A stretch of DNA of 46,069 bases from Flavobacterium foetidum (GCF_004634245.1 NZ_SJTF01000022.1:1-46069), one strand, 5' to 3'; numbered from the stretch's first letter, positions 9,109-17,602 are shown. Notes: generated by a model from the letters alone, not told the origin. Program-made: numbers and translations.

Positions 9109-11025
9109 ATGAAAAATTATCGTTCGTACGAAAGAGTAGAACCCATTTATTTTAGCGGTGAAATATTTTTTCCTGTCGGATTATTTTTGGCAGCTGCTAC
9201 AGTTACTTACCTATTGCTTTATTTTTTGGGTCTCGGCGTTGCCATTTTTTTCAATGTGGCAATAGGTTGGCTGGGCTATTCTTATGTCTATTACTACGGC
9301 AAGCTTAATTCTAAAATCACCATCGAGTTTTTAATTGGTGTTTTTCTGATTATTCTCCTTTTGCTATTTGTAGATTATGGAGCTTATGCGTTGGTTTACT
9401 ATCAAGAAACAGGTGTTTTCAACAGACTCTATTTTGCCATATGGATTTCGATTTTATTGGGCGTTCCTGCTTTTTATTACATTCGCTTGTACAGTCTGCA
9501 TTATTACAAAAAGAAATCCCTTGCCGATATTTATTTCAAATCTTCTTTCGGGGTTTATCACGATAGGGAACTCCTCATGTATATTGATTCTATTGCATTT
9601 GTAAATACTGCTCAGAAATTAATTTCGAATCTGAAAATCGAGAACGACAACTGTTTTTATTCCGATGAAGAATTAGCAGAAATGAATGCGTATTCGAGAA
9701 ATTATGATTTGAAAAAATCAGCTTTTTCGAGTTTGGTGTATATTCCGTTTAATGCAGATCGATTCGAAATGGCTTGGTATTCTGTGATAGAAGACCAGTA
9801 TTATCAAATAAATGTTGATTTCCCGTTTCATAAAATTGTATTGGAACAAGAAAAATATCCGTTGGATGAATCCGACAGGATTAAAGGAAAAAAAGCCAAA
9901 CGATTCTATCTTCAGTTGTACCAAAACGGCGGTTTTAAGCTGTACAACGAAGATGTGGTTTTTTTGGAATTTGAACAAACCCAGCCGTCGACAATTCACG
10001 AAAGTGTAAAACAGAAAAAATTGGCAGATCATCGCAGACGCCATAAATATTATAGCGATCCAGAACATTTCTCAAAGTTCATAAATTGCATAAGGACATC
10101 CAATTCCATTCAGAAAAGACGTGAAGTTCAGGAAAAACTACTACTGTGGAATCTAAAATTCTCTGGACTTAATCTTGGAAATTACATTGAAGCTTCTACT
10201 GCCTCATTTAAAGATTACAAATTAGAAAAAGAAGATGCTGCGCAATATGCGCTTCGATATTTGCCTAACCAAATTGTTTTTGTTTACAGAGGCTCTTATT
10301 TGTTTCCGTGGTTAACCATACATATCAACACTTTAAAACTCGATGAATGTATAGAAGCAGTCAGAGACGAAGCTGCTGAAGAGGTTTCGTTTCTGCTTCA
10401 TTTTAGTAATTCAGACGGAGAAAACTTAGAGTTTATCGTTAAGGGCAATGAAAAACAAGTTTTTTTTAAAGACTGGGAAATCGTAATAGACGAGCGCCAC
10501 AAAAAAGACATGGACGAGGAACAGTATGAAAGGCAAGAGGACGAAAAGAAAAGAGAACTTTTGAAAACAGCTTGGAATTTTGTTTTTGCAAAAAATTATG
10601 AAGAAGCCCAAAAAAACTGTGATGCCTTAATAGCAATGGATCCTAAATATGGTTTTGCCTATTTTTTAGAAGCAAGACTTTTGTGGTACACCAAGGGTTT
10701 TGAAGTTTGTTACAGCCAGAGAGATTACTTTTTTGCCAAAACAGCACACGAACCCGCAGCGCTCGCACACATTTACAATAGTTTTGGCTGTATTCTGGAT
10801 TTAGAAAAGCGATATGAAGAGGCGCTTGCTTATTTTAAAAACGCAATCGAAATAAATCCGAAAGAGCCAATTTACCGCTGCAATCTTGGCGAAATGTATT
10901 ATAAATTAGAGAATCCGTCTAAAGCTTTAAGAGAAGCAAAAAAAGCACAAAAACTGGGTTACGAATCGGACATGCTGACAGAAATTTTGGAAAACAGGGG
11001 CAGGATAAATTTGAAAACGGCATAA
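9109..11025 (+). CDS. Membrane protein with C-terminal TPR repeats
   Basis: A 638-residue protein. Four membrane helices lie at roughly 21-41, 44-62, 71-93 and 107-126. They are followed by a long soluble part of unknown fold and, from about residue 485 to the end, tetratricopeptide repeats (the clearest has YEEALAYFKNAIEINPK, then the next unit CNLGEMYYKLENPSKAL). TPRs mediate protein contacts, so a membrane-anchored scaffold or a sensor is plausible. The function is not recognisable. The 130-residue gene downstream is on the same strand, with a hairpin and its own -7 element between them. Confidence 0.75.
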   Translation: MKNYRSYERVEPIYFSGEIFFPVGLFLAAATVTYLLLYFLGLGVAIFFNVAIGWLGYSYVYYYGKLNSKITIEFLIGVFLIILLLLFVDYGAYALVYYQETGVFNRLYFAIWISILLGVPAFYYIRLYSLHYYKKKSLADIYFKSSFGVYHDRELLMYIDSIAFVNTAQKLISNLKIENDNCFYSDEELAEMNAYSRNYDLKKSAFSSLVYIPFNADRFEMAWYSVIEDQYYQINVDFPFHKIVLEQEKYPLDESDRIKGKKAKRFYLQLYQNGGFKLYNEDVVFLEFEQTQPSTIHESVKQKKLADHRRRHKYYSDPEHFSKFINCIRTSNSIQKRREVQEKLLLWNLKFSGLNLGNYIEASTASFKDYKLEKEDAAQYALRYLPNQIVFVYRGSYLFPWLTIHINTLKLDECIEAVRDEAAEEVSFLLHFSNSDGENLEFIVKGNEKQVFFKDWEIVIDERHKKDMDEEQYERQEDEKKRELLKTAWNFVFAKNYEEAQKNCDALIAMDPKYGFAYFLEARLLWYTKGFEVCYSQRDYFFAKTAHEPAALAHIYNSFGCILDLEKRYEEALAYFKNAIEINPKEPIYRCNLGEMYYKLENPSKALREAKKAQKLGYESDMLTEILENRGRINLKTA

Positions 11026-11039
11026 ACGAAAAACCAAAA

Positions 11040-11086
11040 ATCACTAAAAATAGTGATGTGCAGTAGCGTCGTTGAGGATACTTTTG
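11040..11086 (+). promoter_or_regulatory. Hairpin and -7 element before the 130-residue gene
   Basis: ATCACTA (11040-11046) and TAGTGAT (11051-11057) form a 7-bp stem with an AAAA loop. It has no T-run, so it is not a clear terminator and could be an operator. TACTTTTG at 11079-11086 matches the Bacteroidetes -7 motif and sits 26 nt before the start codon. Confidence 0.45.
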
Positions 11087-11112
11087 CTCGTGTAAAATGA
11101 AAATCAAATACT

Positions 11113-11505
11113 ATGGGACTAGCAGAAAAACGCTTAGCAGAATCTATTAAAACAGAAAAACTTCCGGCCTTTGAGGCAAAGTTAAAAGACAAAGCAGGTT
11201 ATGATATAAAAGTCGATATCGACTGGAACAGCTTTACCGCTTACGACGAATATCCTTTGTCAAGATTGGAAATCGTTTTTGATGACATTGAATCTTTTGT
11301 GAAGAAAATCTGTTCAGACGATATGGGGAAAGAGGCGTTGCAGGATAAAATGACCACAATCAATTTGACTAATTCTGAAAACAATGATGATGTTAAGATG
11401 GAATTGAAAGACAAAACTTTATTCCTTACCGTACAATTGGTGCAGTCTTCTTTTAATTCGCAAACCGATTCGCAGCTTGTAAACTTTATCGAGCCACTTT
11501 TGTAG
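11113..11505 (+). CDS. Hypothetical protein, 130 residues
   Basis: A small, soluble, acidic protein with no signal peptide and no membrane segment. It has an N-terminal helix (AEKRLAESIKTEKLPAFEAKL) and alternating beta strands after it. I do not recognise the family. It has its own -7 promoter element and a terminator, so it is likely a real single gene. Confidence 0.65.
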   Translation: MGLAEKRLAESIKTEKLPAFEAKLKDKAGYDIKVDIDWNSFTAYDEYPLSRLEIVFDDIESFVKKICSDDMGKEALQDKMTTINLTNSENNDDVKMELKDKTLFLTVQLVQSSFNSQTDSQLVNFIEPLL

Positions 11506-11541
11506 ATTTTTTTATGTTTTAAATATTTTGAGAGATGAAAA

Positions 11542-11573
11542 GGGAGGTGTTTTTAAGACAGCTCCCTTTTTTG
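11542..11573 (+). terminator. Intrinsic terminator
   Basis: GGGAGGTGT and ACAGCTCCC form a stem with one internal mismatch and a TTTTAAG loop, followed by CTTTTTTG. It ends the transcript of the 130-residue protein. Confidence 0.75.
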
Positions 11574-11618
11574 TTTTTTAAGTTTTAGAGTAGCAGGATG
11601 ATTTTCAGCAAGGATTTG

Positions 11619-11825
11619 AATATGCCGCTCCTCTGGAGCTTTATTTTTCACTTGTGCCATTTAGATCTATGCATATTTAAACCCGCTGGTGTCTACTGTT
11701 GAAGATAATTTCTATTGAAAACCAAATATAAATAGCATTTAGTTTTTTTTAAGCTTTGGAAAAGCGAAATATTTATAGCTAAAAAGAAGAAACGCAACAA
11801 AAAGCTCCAGAGGAGCGGCATATTT
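11619..11825. repeat. Inverted-repeat element with GCTCC-TCT-GGAGC arms
   Basis: A 24-bp sequence at 11619-11642 recurs as an exact reverse complement at 11802-11825. Each arm holds its own small palindrome, GCTCC-TCT-GGAGC, so each could fold separately. The 159 bp between the arms have no ORF. It looks like the dispersed GGAGCGGCATATT-type repeats I associate with Bacteroidetes genomes. It fills the 348-bp gap before the GNAT gene. Confidence 0.75.
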
Positions 11826-11853
11826 CAAAAATCGAAGTGCCACTACCTCAAAT

Positions 11854-12417
11854 CTAAGAGTTCGGACTTATTTGAAGGTGTTCCAGCTTTTTTCCCACAA
11901 GCCTTTTTTCGCCAACGACTTTGAATCCGATTTTTAAATAAAGGTTTTTCGCCAAAGGATTTTCTTCTTCCACTAAAAGTCCCAATGTTTCCTTGTTTTT
12001 GCAGACATATTCCTCAATCAGGAATTTTAATAATTTGGAGCCAATTCCTTTTCCCCGATGATTTTTGCTTACCCCAAGAGAATCGATATAAAACTCTCCA
12101 GCTCTAGTTTCTAATTCTGGGTCAAATTCTGGGTTAAAATGCTCTCGAACATATTCGATTATAGGTTGGCGTAAAACTTTCAAATCTGAGCCGTTATACA
12201 CGTTTACGGCGCCAATTATTTTGTTGTCGGCTACGGCTACATAACAATTTTGATAGGAATACTGATTGTTTTCTCTTGCTATGAAACACAGCAGGAAATC
12301 TTTCGCAGCAGCGTAATCCTCTTTTTTAAGAAATTTATAAACGATATCCTCCATTGCAAGCAGCAAAAGAGGAGCAATGTCGGCTGCATCGGATTTTTTT
12401 GCCTTTCTGATAATCAT
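11854..12417 (-). CDS. GNAT family N-acetyltransferase
   Basis: A 187-residue protein with the acetyl-CoA binding loop RGKGIG at residues 121-126, followed by the typical helix SKLLKFLIEEY, and a C-terminal ENPLAKNLYLKIGFKVVGEK motif. These are hallmarks of the GNAT fold, which moves an acetyl group from acetyl-CoA to an amine. The substrate is unknown. It is divergent from the MDR oxidoreductase gene with 160 bp between them. Confidence 0.85.
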   Translation of the reverse strand: MIIRKAKKSDAADIAPLLLLAMEDIVYKFLKKEDYAAAKDFLLCFIARENNQYSYQNCYVAVADNKIIGAVNVYNGSDLKVLRQPIIEYVREHFNPEFDPELETRAGEFYIDSLGVSKNHRGKGIGSKLLKFLIEEYVCKNKETLGLLVEEENPLAKNLYLKIGFKVVGEKRLVGKKLEHLQISPNS

Positions 12418-12500
12418 CGGTATGAATATTTACGATACAAATTCACTCTAAATAAAATTAGCAGATCAAATACATAAAATGCCGAATTTATACCGAGATA

Positions 12501-12546
12501 GTATAAAAATATACCATATGTAAAATCTGTACAGCGTTTATCTTTG
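12501..12546 (+). promoter_or_regulatory. Palindrome and -7 element before the MDR oxidoreductase
   Basis: GTATA-AAAA-TATAC (12501-12514) is a perfect inverted repeat. TATCTTTG (12539-12546) matches the -7 consensus and lies 31 nt before the start codon. The palindrome is in the right place for a regulator of this gene or of the divergent GNAT gene. Confidence 0.45.
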
Positions 12547-12577
12547 TTTCTATAAATTTATAAAAAGCATTAAAAAT

Positions 12578-13597
12578 ATGAAAGCAATAGGATTTAGCAC
12601 CTCGTTTCCCATAGAAAACACAGCAAGTTTTATCGAATTTGAAACCGAAAAACCAACTCCGGGCGCTAGGGATTTATTAGTAAAAATAAGCGCAGTATCA
12701 GTAAATCCGGTCGATTTTAAGGTTAGGCAGAGCGCTGCAAAAGATACCGTTTTAGAGGCTCCAAAAATCATAGGCTGGGATGCCGTTGGAGTGGTAGAAG
12801 CCGTTGGAGCAGAGACAAACCTTTTTAAAGTCGGTGACGAAGTTTATTATGCTGGTGATATCACAAAGCAAGGAAGCAATGCCGAATATCAGATTATTGA
12901 CGAAAGAATTGTCGGCAGAAAACCAAAATCGCTTACAATTGAAGAGGCTGCCGCAATGCCGTTGACAACTTTGACGGCTTGGGAGATTCTTTTTGACCGC
13001 ATCAGAATCAGTCCTGAAAGAGACAAAGGCAAAAGTATTTTGATAATTGGAGGTGCAGGAGGAGTGGGTTCTATTGCGATCCAGCTGGCAAAAAAGATTG
13101 CAGGTTTAACCGTGATTGCTACAGCTTCTAGACCAGAAACAATTGCATGGTGCAAAGAAATGGGAGCTGATTTTGTAGTAAATCATAAAAACTTGACTGA
13201 TGAGGTTAGGGAAGCCGGTTTTCAATATGTTGATTTTATTGTAGATTTTGTCGATACCAATTTATACTGGGATATAATGGCAGAACTGATCAAACCACAA
13301 GGACATATCGCCTCGATTACAGGAAGTGCAGAACCAATTGTTTTGAACAAACTAAAAAGCAAAAGTGTTTCTTTTTCTTGGGAATTGATGTACACGCGCT
13401 CAATGTATCAGACCGATGATATTCAGGAACAGCATGCTATTTTAAATAAGACAGCAGCGCTTTTGGATAGCGGAATTTTAAGACATACGCTTAAGGAAAC
13501 CTTCAACGGATTGACTGCGGCAAATTTTAAAAAAGCACATCAGCAACTTGAATCAGGAACTACAATCGGAAAGATTGCAATTAAATTTGTTTTCTAA
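12578..13597 (+). CDS. Zinc-binding alcohol dehydrogenase family (MDR) oxidoreductase
   Basis: A 339-residue medium-chain dehydrogenase/reductase. The N-terminal GroES-like half contains the SAVSVNPVDFKVRQ motif shared with quinone reductases. The Rossmann half has the NADPH-binding turn IGGAGGVGS at residues 157-165 and AKEMGAD-like CKEMGADFVVNHK further on. The catalytic zinc-ligand pattern of classical alcohol dehydrogenases is not present, so despite the family name it is probably an NADPH-dependent quinone or enone reductase. It has its own promoter and no operon partner. Confidence 0.85.
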   Translation: MKAIGFSTSFPIENTASFIEFETEKPTPGARDLLVKISAVSVNPVDFKVRQSAAKDTVLEAPKIIGWDAVGVVEAVGAETNLFKVGDEVYYAGDITKQGSNAEYQIIDERIVGRKPKSLTIEEAAAMPLTTLTAWEILFDRIRISPERDKGKSILIIGGAGGVGSIAIQLAKKIAGLTVIATASRPETIAWCKEMGADFVVNHKNLTDEVREAGFQYVDFIVDFVDTNLYWDIMAELIKPQGHIASITGSAEPIVLNKLKSKSVSFSWELMYTRSMYQTDDIQEQHAILNKTAALLDSGILRHTLKETFNGLTAANFKKAHQQLESGTTIGKIAIKFVF

Positions 13598-14161
13598 TTT
13601 ATTGGTTGATAGTTTTTTATTCGGTTTACTTGATTGAAAACTTAAAGTAAAAATACCGTTAAAAATACTGTGGCGGAAAGATGATCAGTGTGTTTTGGAT
13701 TCATAATGTAATACTTTAGTTTTTTGTTATTAATTATTTGAAATTCAGTTTTTTGAATTTGTAATTTATGGTCAAAATAATAAGAAAGCAAAAATAACCC
13801 GAATGATTCTGACTTTTTAGAAGTTTCACTTGATGCCATAATCGAAAATAAAAACTAAAAATTAAAGAAAATAATCGAAAAACACGCTATAGATTTTACT
13901 TATAGCTGTTTTTTATGTAGTTGATTATTAGGATTTAAATTATGGTTTTTTAAAGAAAAGCATTAGGTGCTGTTTCTCCGAGTTTAGGATTTGTTTTGAT
14001 TATTTTAAGGCTTGAATAAGTAATCTTTGTTGAGGTCAAGTTGATGATTTTTTTGTGTTCATTTTAATTAAGATTGCTTGGCATAATCAAAATTTTGTAT
14101 TTTAGTTGGGTTGCAAAAAACATCGATTTATAATTCATTTAAAAACCCAAAACCAATTTTT
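13598..14161. other. AT-rich gap without a convincing gene
   Basis: This 564-bp stretch holds one minus-strand open frame of 65 codons (13642-13839) that starts with MASSETSKKSESFG and ends in a short hydrophobic tail. It lacks a visible promoter, recognisable family or conserved partner, so I do not call it. No repeats or terminators stand out. The last part leads into the DoxX gene. Confidence 0.5.
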
Positions 14162-14548
14162 ATGATTTCAAAAAACACAGATTTCGGATTACTGCTTTTG
14201 CGCATCAGCGTAGGAGGTTTAATGCTTTTTCACGGAGTGGCCAAAATTCTTCATGGTATTTCTTTTTTAACCGAAAGTATGGGAGCATTTGGATACGCTG
14301 TTTATATCGGCGAAGTTTTAGCGCCTCTTGCTATTCTGCTGGGATGGCGTACAAGAATTGCTTCTGTTATATTTGTGATTAACTGTGTAGTTGCGATAGC
14401 TGTGGCGCATTCTAAAGAGATTTTCTCCATTAGCGAACATGGAGGTTACGCAAACGAACTTTTGATGTTGTACTTATTAGGTGCGTTGGCATTGTTTTTT
14501 ACAGGGGCCGGAAAATATGCGGTCTCTGCAAACAATAAGTGGGACTAA
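14162..14548 (+). CDS. DoxX family membrane protein
   Basis: A 128-residue protein from the ATG at 14162. An upstream TTG at 14111 would add 17 polar residues that do not belong to the family. It begins with the DoxX hallmark FGLLLLRISVGGLMLFHGVAKI and has further membrane helices with GEVLAPLAILLGWRTRIAS and a final LLGALALFFTGAGKYA segment. This is the DoxX/SURF4-like type found widely in Bacteroidetes. Its biochemical role is not established. It is a single gene closed by a strong terminator. Confidence 0.82.
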   Translation: MISKNTDFGLLLLRISVGGLMLFHGVAKILHGISFLTESMGAFGYAVYIGEVLAPLAILLGWRTRIASVIFVINCVVAIAVAHSKEIFSISEHGGYANELLMLYLLGALALFFTGAGKYAVSANNKWD

Positions 14549-14567
14549 AAAATGTCTTCTAAAATAG

Positions 14568-14603
14568 AAAAAGCTCTGAATTCAGGTTCAGAGCTTTTTT
14601 TTT
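14568..14603 (+). terminator. Intrinsic terminator after the second DoxX gene
   Basis: AAAGCTCTGAA and TTCAGAGCTTT form an 11-bp stem around a short loop (TTCAGG), followed by an unbroken T-run. Confidence 0.9.
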
Positions 14604-14605
14604 GC

Positions 14606-15010
14606 GATTTAAAGCATCAAAAGTACAAAAAGCACTAACGTTACTAATTTGCTTTCTGTTTTGCGTACGAGGCAGGTTTTTTGCTTTAATTGATGTGGAA
14701 AAGCGATATTCAGAAACAGAACGAGATTTTTTATTTCCAAAAAACGTGACAATCTGTTATACTTATCTCATTACAAAATCTTGCACTATTCAAGAATACC
14801 GTTTTCTCTTACATACGAACTAAATGGTTTTTTGGTTTGTCTGTAAATTCATAATTTTTTTATAAAAAAGTGTTAATCTCAATAAAATGGACTTTTCTGC
14901 TGTTTTCCTCTGGCAAACACTTTAATGGTAGGCGATTCGCAGTTTATTCTCAAAAACCTGCTGTACAGTATCGTGTAAAAGCGATTTTTAGCTGGATTGA
15001 AAACTTAACA
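14606..15010. other. Gap without a convincing gene
   Basis: About 400 bp between the DoxX terminator and the promoter of the lysine-rich protein gene. An open frame of 73 codons starts on a TTG inside the terminator T-run, which makes it implausible. No repeat or structured element was recognised. Confidence 0.5.
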
Positions 15011-15040
15011 TTGGCGAATTGATTTTAGCCGTATCTTTGT
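15011..15040 (+). promoter_or_regulatory. Bacteroidetes-type promoter for the lysine-rich protein gene
   Basis: ATTG at 15011-15014, an 18-nt spacer and TATCTTTG at 15033-15040. The leader to the start codon at 15136 would be about 90 nt. Confidence 0.6.
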
Positions 15041-15135
15041 TACTGATTTTTTAATGTTAATTTAACAATTTGGTAACATTGAAATGTTGTATAATTCAAA
15101 ATTAATTATGATAAACTTTAAATATTAACAAATTT

Positions 15136-15642
15136 ATGGATAAAAACGTAGCCGTAAATGCAGACGGTCAGGAGCTGGAACAGCCATTGGTAACTGTTGA
15201 CGAAGATCAGAAACAAGAAACTTCTCAAGAAGAAAAACCTGCAGAAGAAGTGAAGCCTAAAGCAAAAAGAACTTCAAAAAAAGCAACAATTGTTTCAGAA
15301 GAAGAAAAGACAGAGCAAGAAGATGTTGTTTCTGAAATTCAGGAAGAGCAAACTGCCGAAGTAGGCGAGCCAGAAACCGATTCTAAAACCAAAAAGAATA
15401 AAAAAATGAAAGAAAAAGACAAGAAGCAGCTTGCTGAGAAAAAAGAAAAGCTGAAAAAGAAAAAGGCCGCAGCAAAGAAAAAGGAAAAAGCAAAAGATAA
15501 AAAGAAAGAAAAAGCGAAAAAAGCGAGACTTAAGGCAAAAGCTAAAAAGAAAGAGAAAGCTAAAAAGGCCAAAGAAAAAGCTAAAGCTAAAAAAATAGCC
15601 AAAAAGAAAGCAAAAAGAGCAAAATCTAAAAAGAAAAAATAA
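15136..15642 (+). CDS. Lysine-rich, histone H1-like low-complexity protein
   Basis: A 168-residue protein in two parts. Residues 1 to about 85 are rich in Glu, Asp and Gln with scattered Lys-Arg clusters. Residues from about 88 to the end are almost entirely Lys, Ala, Glu and Arg in repeating KKEKAKKAK-like units. The basic tail resembles eukaryotic H1 tails and bacterial H1-like proteins, so binding of DNA or RNA is plausible, but low-complexity similarity proves nothing. It has its own promoter and terminator. The opposite strand also stays open across the lysine-rich part as a codon-composition shadow. Confidence 0.75.
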   Translation: MDKNVAVNADGQELEQPLVTVDEDQKQETSQEEKPAEEVKPKAKRTSKKATIVSEEEKTEQEDVVSEIQEEQTAEVGEPETDSKTKKNKKMKEKDKKQLAEKKEKLKKKKAAAKKKEKAKDKKKEKAKKARLKAKAKKKEKAKKAKEKAKAKKIAKKKAKRAKSKKKK

Positions 15643-15667
15643 TTGCTTCCTGAAATATGATTTAGAT

Positions 15668-15698
15668 AAAAAATGAGGTTTTAGAACCTCATTTTTTA
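15668..15698. terminator. Bidirectional intrinsic terminator
   Basis: AAAAAATGAGGTT and AACCTCATTTTTT form a 13-bp stem with a TTAG loop, with A- and T-runs on each side. It separates the lysine-rich gene from the converging zinc-ribbon gene. Confidence 0.85.
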
Positions 15699-15708
15699 TT
15701 AATGCCTA

Positions 15709-16161
15709 TTATGAGATTTTCTTCTGCAAGACCGATTTCTCAATTCTCTCCAGAAATTCGGGATCAAATTCAGAATAAGCTCTTAATCTGTATTTTTCGT
15801 CTCTTTGTTTCATGACCAGTCGTATTTTCTGCACCATGAGCCAAATGGGTTCGTAGCGCTTATGGCCAAGAAGATATTGGATTCTTAAAATCGAAATCTT
15901 ACGATGGGTCAAAGTCATCAATTCAATGCAGATCATCCAGTAGCGAATCGGAAGATTTGAATTTTCCATCACGGTTCCCGATCGCAGACTGATTCGATTT
16001 TTGCATTTACGGCACTGAAATTTCAGGTCGATTCTTCTGAATGAATGCTCGTTGTGACCGCATTTCCTGCAAATTAATCCGTTTTTCAGGCGCTTGTTCT
16101 TAAAGTCCTCTATGCAGGCATCTTCGTTCGGATATTTCTCAAAAAAAGCTCTTAATTCCAT
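15709..16161 (-). CDS. Stand-alone IS1595-type zinc ribbon/HTH protein
   Basis: A 150-residue protein with a four-cysteine zinc ribbon (C31, C34, C50, C53), followed by the SLRSGTVMENSNLPIRYW stretch and a helix-turn-helix-like region (about 75-118). This order matches the N-terminal part of IS1595-family transposases. The protein stops naturally where the DDE catalytic domain would begin, and a terminator follows, so no remnant of the nuclease domain remains. No inverted ends flank it. It is more likely a domesticated DNA-binding protein than an active element; a decayed transposase fragment is the alternative. Confidence 0.7.
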   Translation of the reverse strand: MELRAFFEKYPNEDACIEDFKNKRLKNGLICRKCGHNEHSFRRIDLKFQCRKCKNRISLRSGTVMENSNLPIRYWMICIELMTLTHRKISILRIQYLLGHKRYEPIWLMVQKIRLVMKQRDEKYRLRAYSEFDPEFLERIEKSVLQKKIS

Positions 16162-16211
16162 TAATGCGATTCTGGTTTGAGTGCTAAATATAGTATTTTA
16201 AAAAATACCGT

Positions 16212-16248
16212 AACAAAAAAAAGGAACATCCGCAGCGAATATTCCTTT
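16212..16248 (-). terminator. Intrinsic terminator (minus strand)
   Basis: AAAGGAACAT (16220-16229) pairs with ATATTCCTTT (16239-16248) with one wobble. On the minus strand the stem is followed by a long T-run. It ends the roadblock-like gene transcript. Confidence 0.75.
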
Positions 16249-16273
16249 CATAAAACTATGATGCAAAACGAAA

Positions 16274-16651
16274 TTACAATTTGTCTGCGATTTCTTTTTT
16301 ATACTTATTCAGGATTGATTTTGTCATTCCTAGATTGGCTTTTGTAGAGTCAACTGCCAGATAGATAAAATATTCCTGATTGTCTGAAACGTCAATAATA
16401 TGAATTTGCGATGTAAGCGTAATCATAACATTGTCTATAACCTGATCTTTTAAATTTAAAGCCTTGATAGCGCTCATTTTTGCTTTCACTACTTCTAGGT
16501 TATAAGCAGAGGCTAATTCTGGATCAAAATCTGAAAGAACAGATTGAGAATAGTAAGACATGCCGCTTTTGATTTCGGCAACAGAGACAGCAATAAAACC
16601 AGGTACATTTTTCTTGAGATCTTCTCCGAATTGTTTTAAAAAATCTGACAT
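16274..16651 (-). CDS. Roadblock/LC7-like small protein (tentative)
   Basis: A 125-residue soluble protein. The VPGFIAVSVAEIKSGMSYYS start and the later strand-helix pattern (YFIYLAVDSTKANLGMTKSIL) resemble the roadblock/LC7 fold of MglB-type GTPase partners. In Bacteroidetes such small proteins can occur without an adjacent GTPase, and none is seen here. The assignment rests on pattern only. A likely -7 element (TAATTTTG on the minus strand, 16704-16711) and a terminator make it a single-gene unit. Confidence 0.6.
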   Translation of the reverse strand: MSDFLKQFGEDLKKNVPGFIAVSVAEIKSGMSYYSQSVLSDFDPELASAYNLEVVKAKMSAIKALNLKDQVIDNVMITLTSQIHIIDVSDNQEYFIYLAVDSTKANLGMTKSILNKYKKEIADKL

Positions 16652-16833
16652 AGTTATGAATTTAAATTTGTTTTTTTAGTATTGTATTTTCTTGGATATC
16701 CTGCAAAATTAGGAATCGAAAAATATTTAATTATCCGCTATTTGTACCTATTTTTCCGTTTTAGAAAAAAAAAAAATTTGTAGTGCGAAAGTTTTTTTGC
16801 CAAGCTTCTTTAAAGCTCATAAGCGTTAAAAAG

Positions 16834-16876
16834 AAAATGCTTCCGAAATCGTTACCGATATTTGGAAGCATTATTT
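16834..16876 (-). terminator. Intrinsic terminator (minus strand)
   Basis: AATGCTTCC and GGAAGCATT form the core stem, extended by ATTT pairing. On the minus strand it is followed by TTTTCTTTTT. It ends the nitroreductase transcript. Confidence 0.8.
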
Positions 16877-16894
16877 TGAGAGTAAAGGAATTGA

Positions 16895-17527
16895 TTACTT
16901 GATCTCTGTAATAAATTCGTCCTCAGGTGTTCTTACTTTTTTCAGATTTACGAGCCAGTCGTTGTCTGCATCTCGGTAGCCAAGCGGAAGAACCAAGACG
17001 CTCTTAAGTCCGAGCTCGCTCAAATTCAACAGCTTGTCTACTTCTGCCGGAATAAAACCTTCCATTGGAGTTGCGTCTACTGCTTGTTCTGCTGCGGCCG
17101 CAATGGCGATACCGAACGAAATATAAGCCTGTTTTGCCGCATGATTGGCGTGCCATTCTTGTCCAAGAGGCTCGTACATTCCCCAAAGTCTGTTTTTGTA
17201 CTCGTCCATTGCATCAGCAGGAATTCCTCTTTCGGCAATAGTTCTGTCAAATACAGCAGAAATTTTTTCAAGGCTGTAACCGTCCCAAGCTGCCCAAACC
17301 AATACGTGCGATGCATCTGTAATCTGGCTTTGGTCAAAACCTACGGCTCTTATTTTTTCTTTTAATTCTGGATTCGTGATTACAAAAATCTTATAAGGCT
17401 GCAAACCAGAAGAAGATGGAGCAAGCTTTGCCGCTTCTAGTATATAATCTACCTTTTCTTGCGGAACTGTTTGTCCGTTCATTTTTTTTGCAGCATAACG
17501 CCACTTAAGTGCATCTATTAAGGCCAT
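16895..17527 (-). CDS. NAD(P)H-dependent nitroreductase family protein
   Basis: A 210-residue FMN-dependent enzyme of the NfsB/nitroreductase fold. The N-terminal RYAAKKMNGQTVPQEKVDYILEAAKLAPSSSGLQPYK pattern carries the usual FMN phosphate contacts (R9 region) and the APSSSGLQP loop, and AKQAYISFGIAIAAAAEQ is the typical central helix. It reduces nitro compounds or quinones. The gene is divergent from an HxlR-type regulator with about 106 bp between them, the classic arrangement of an HxlR protein controlling a redox enzyme. Confidence 0.88.
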   Translation of the reverse strand: MALIDALKWRYAAKKMNGQTVPQEKVDYILEAAKLAPSSSGLQPYKIFVITNPELKEKIRAVGFDQSQITDASHVLVWAAWDGYSLEKISAVFDRTIAERGIPADAMDEYKNRLWGMYEPLGQEWHANHAAKQAYISFGIAIAAAAEQAVDATPMEGFIPAEVDKLLNLSELGLKSVLVLPLGYRDADNDWLVNLKKVRTPEDEFITEIK

Positions 17528-17573
17528 TTTTTTTTAGGATTAAAATTCTAGCCAAATGTAAAAACTTTAAGTG

Positions 17574-17602
17574 TATTTTTGTCATCAGATTACTAAAAGT
17601 AA
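17574..17602 (+). promoter_or_regulatory. Promoter element and candidate HxlR operator
   Basis: TATTTTTG (17574-17581) fits the -7 motif for the HxlR gene. TTACT-AAA-AGTAA (17590-17602) is a perfect inverted repeat just past it. On the other strand TACATTTG (17553-17560) serves the nitroreductase. The palindrome between the two genes is a natural site for the HxlR dimer. Confidence 0.5.

Noticed and set aside
13642..13839. 65-codon minus-strand open frame (MASSETSKK...)
   Set aside because: No promoter, no family resemblance and no conserved partner; composition like the surrounding noncoding DNA.
14602..14823. 73-codon plus-strand open frame
   Set aside because: It would start on a TTG inside the T-run of the DoxX terminator, so it is unlikely to be transcribed as a gene.
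15339..15602. Phe/Ser/Ala-rich open frame opposite the lysine-rich gene
   Set aside because: It is the complement of lysine and alanine codons and stays open by composition alone.
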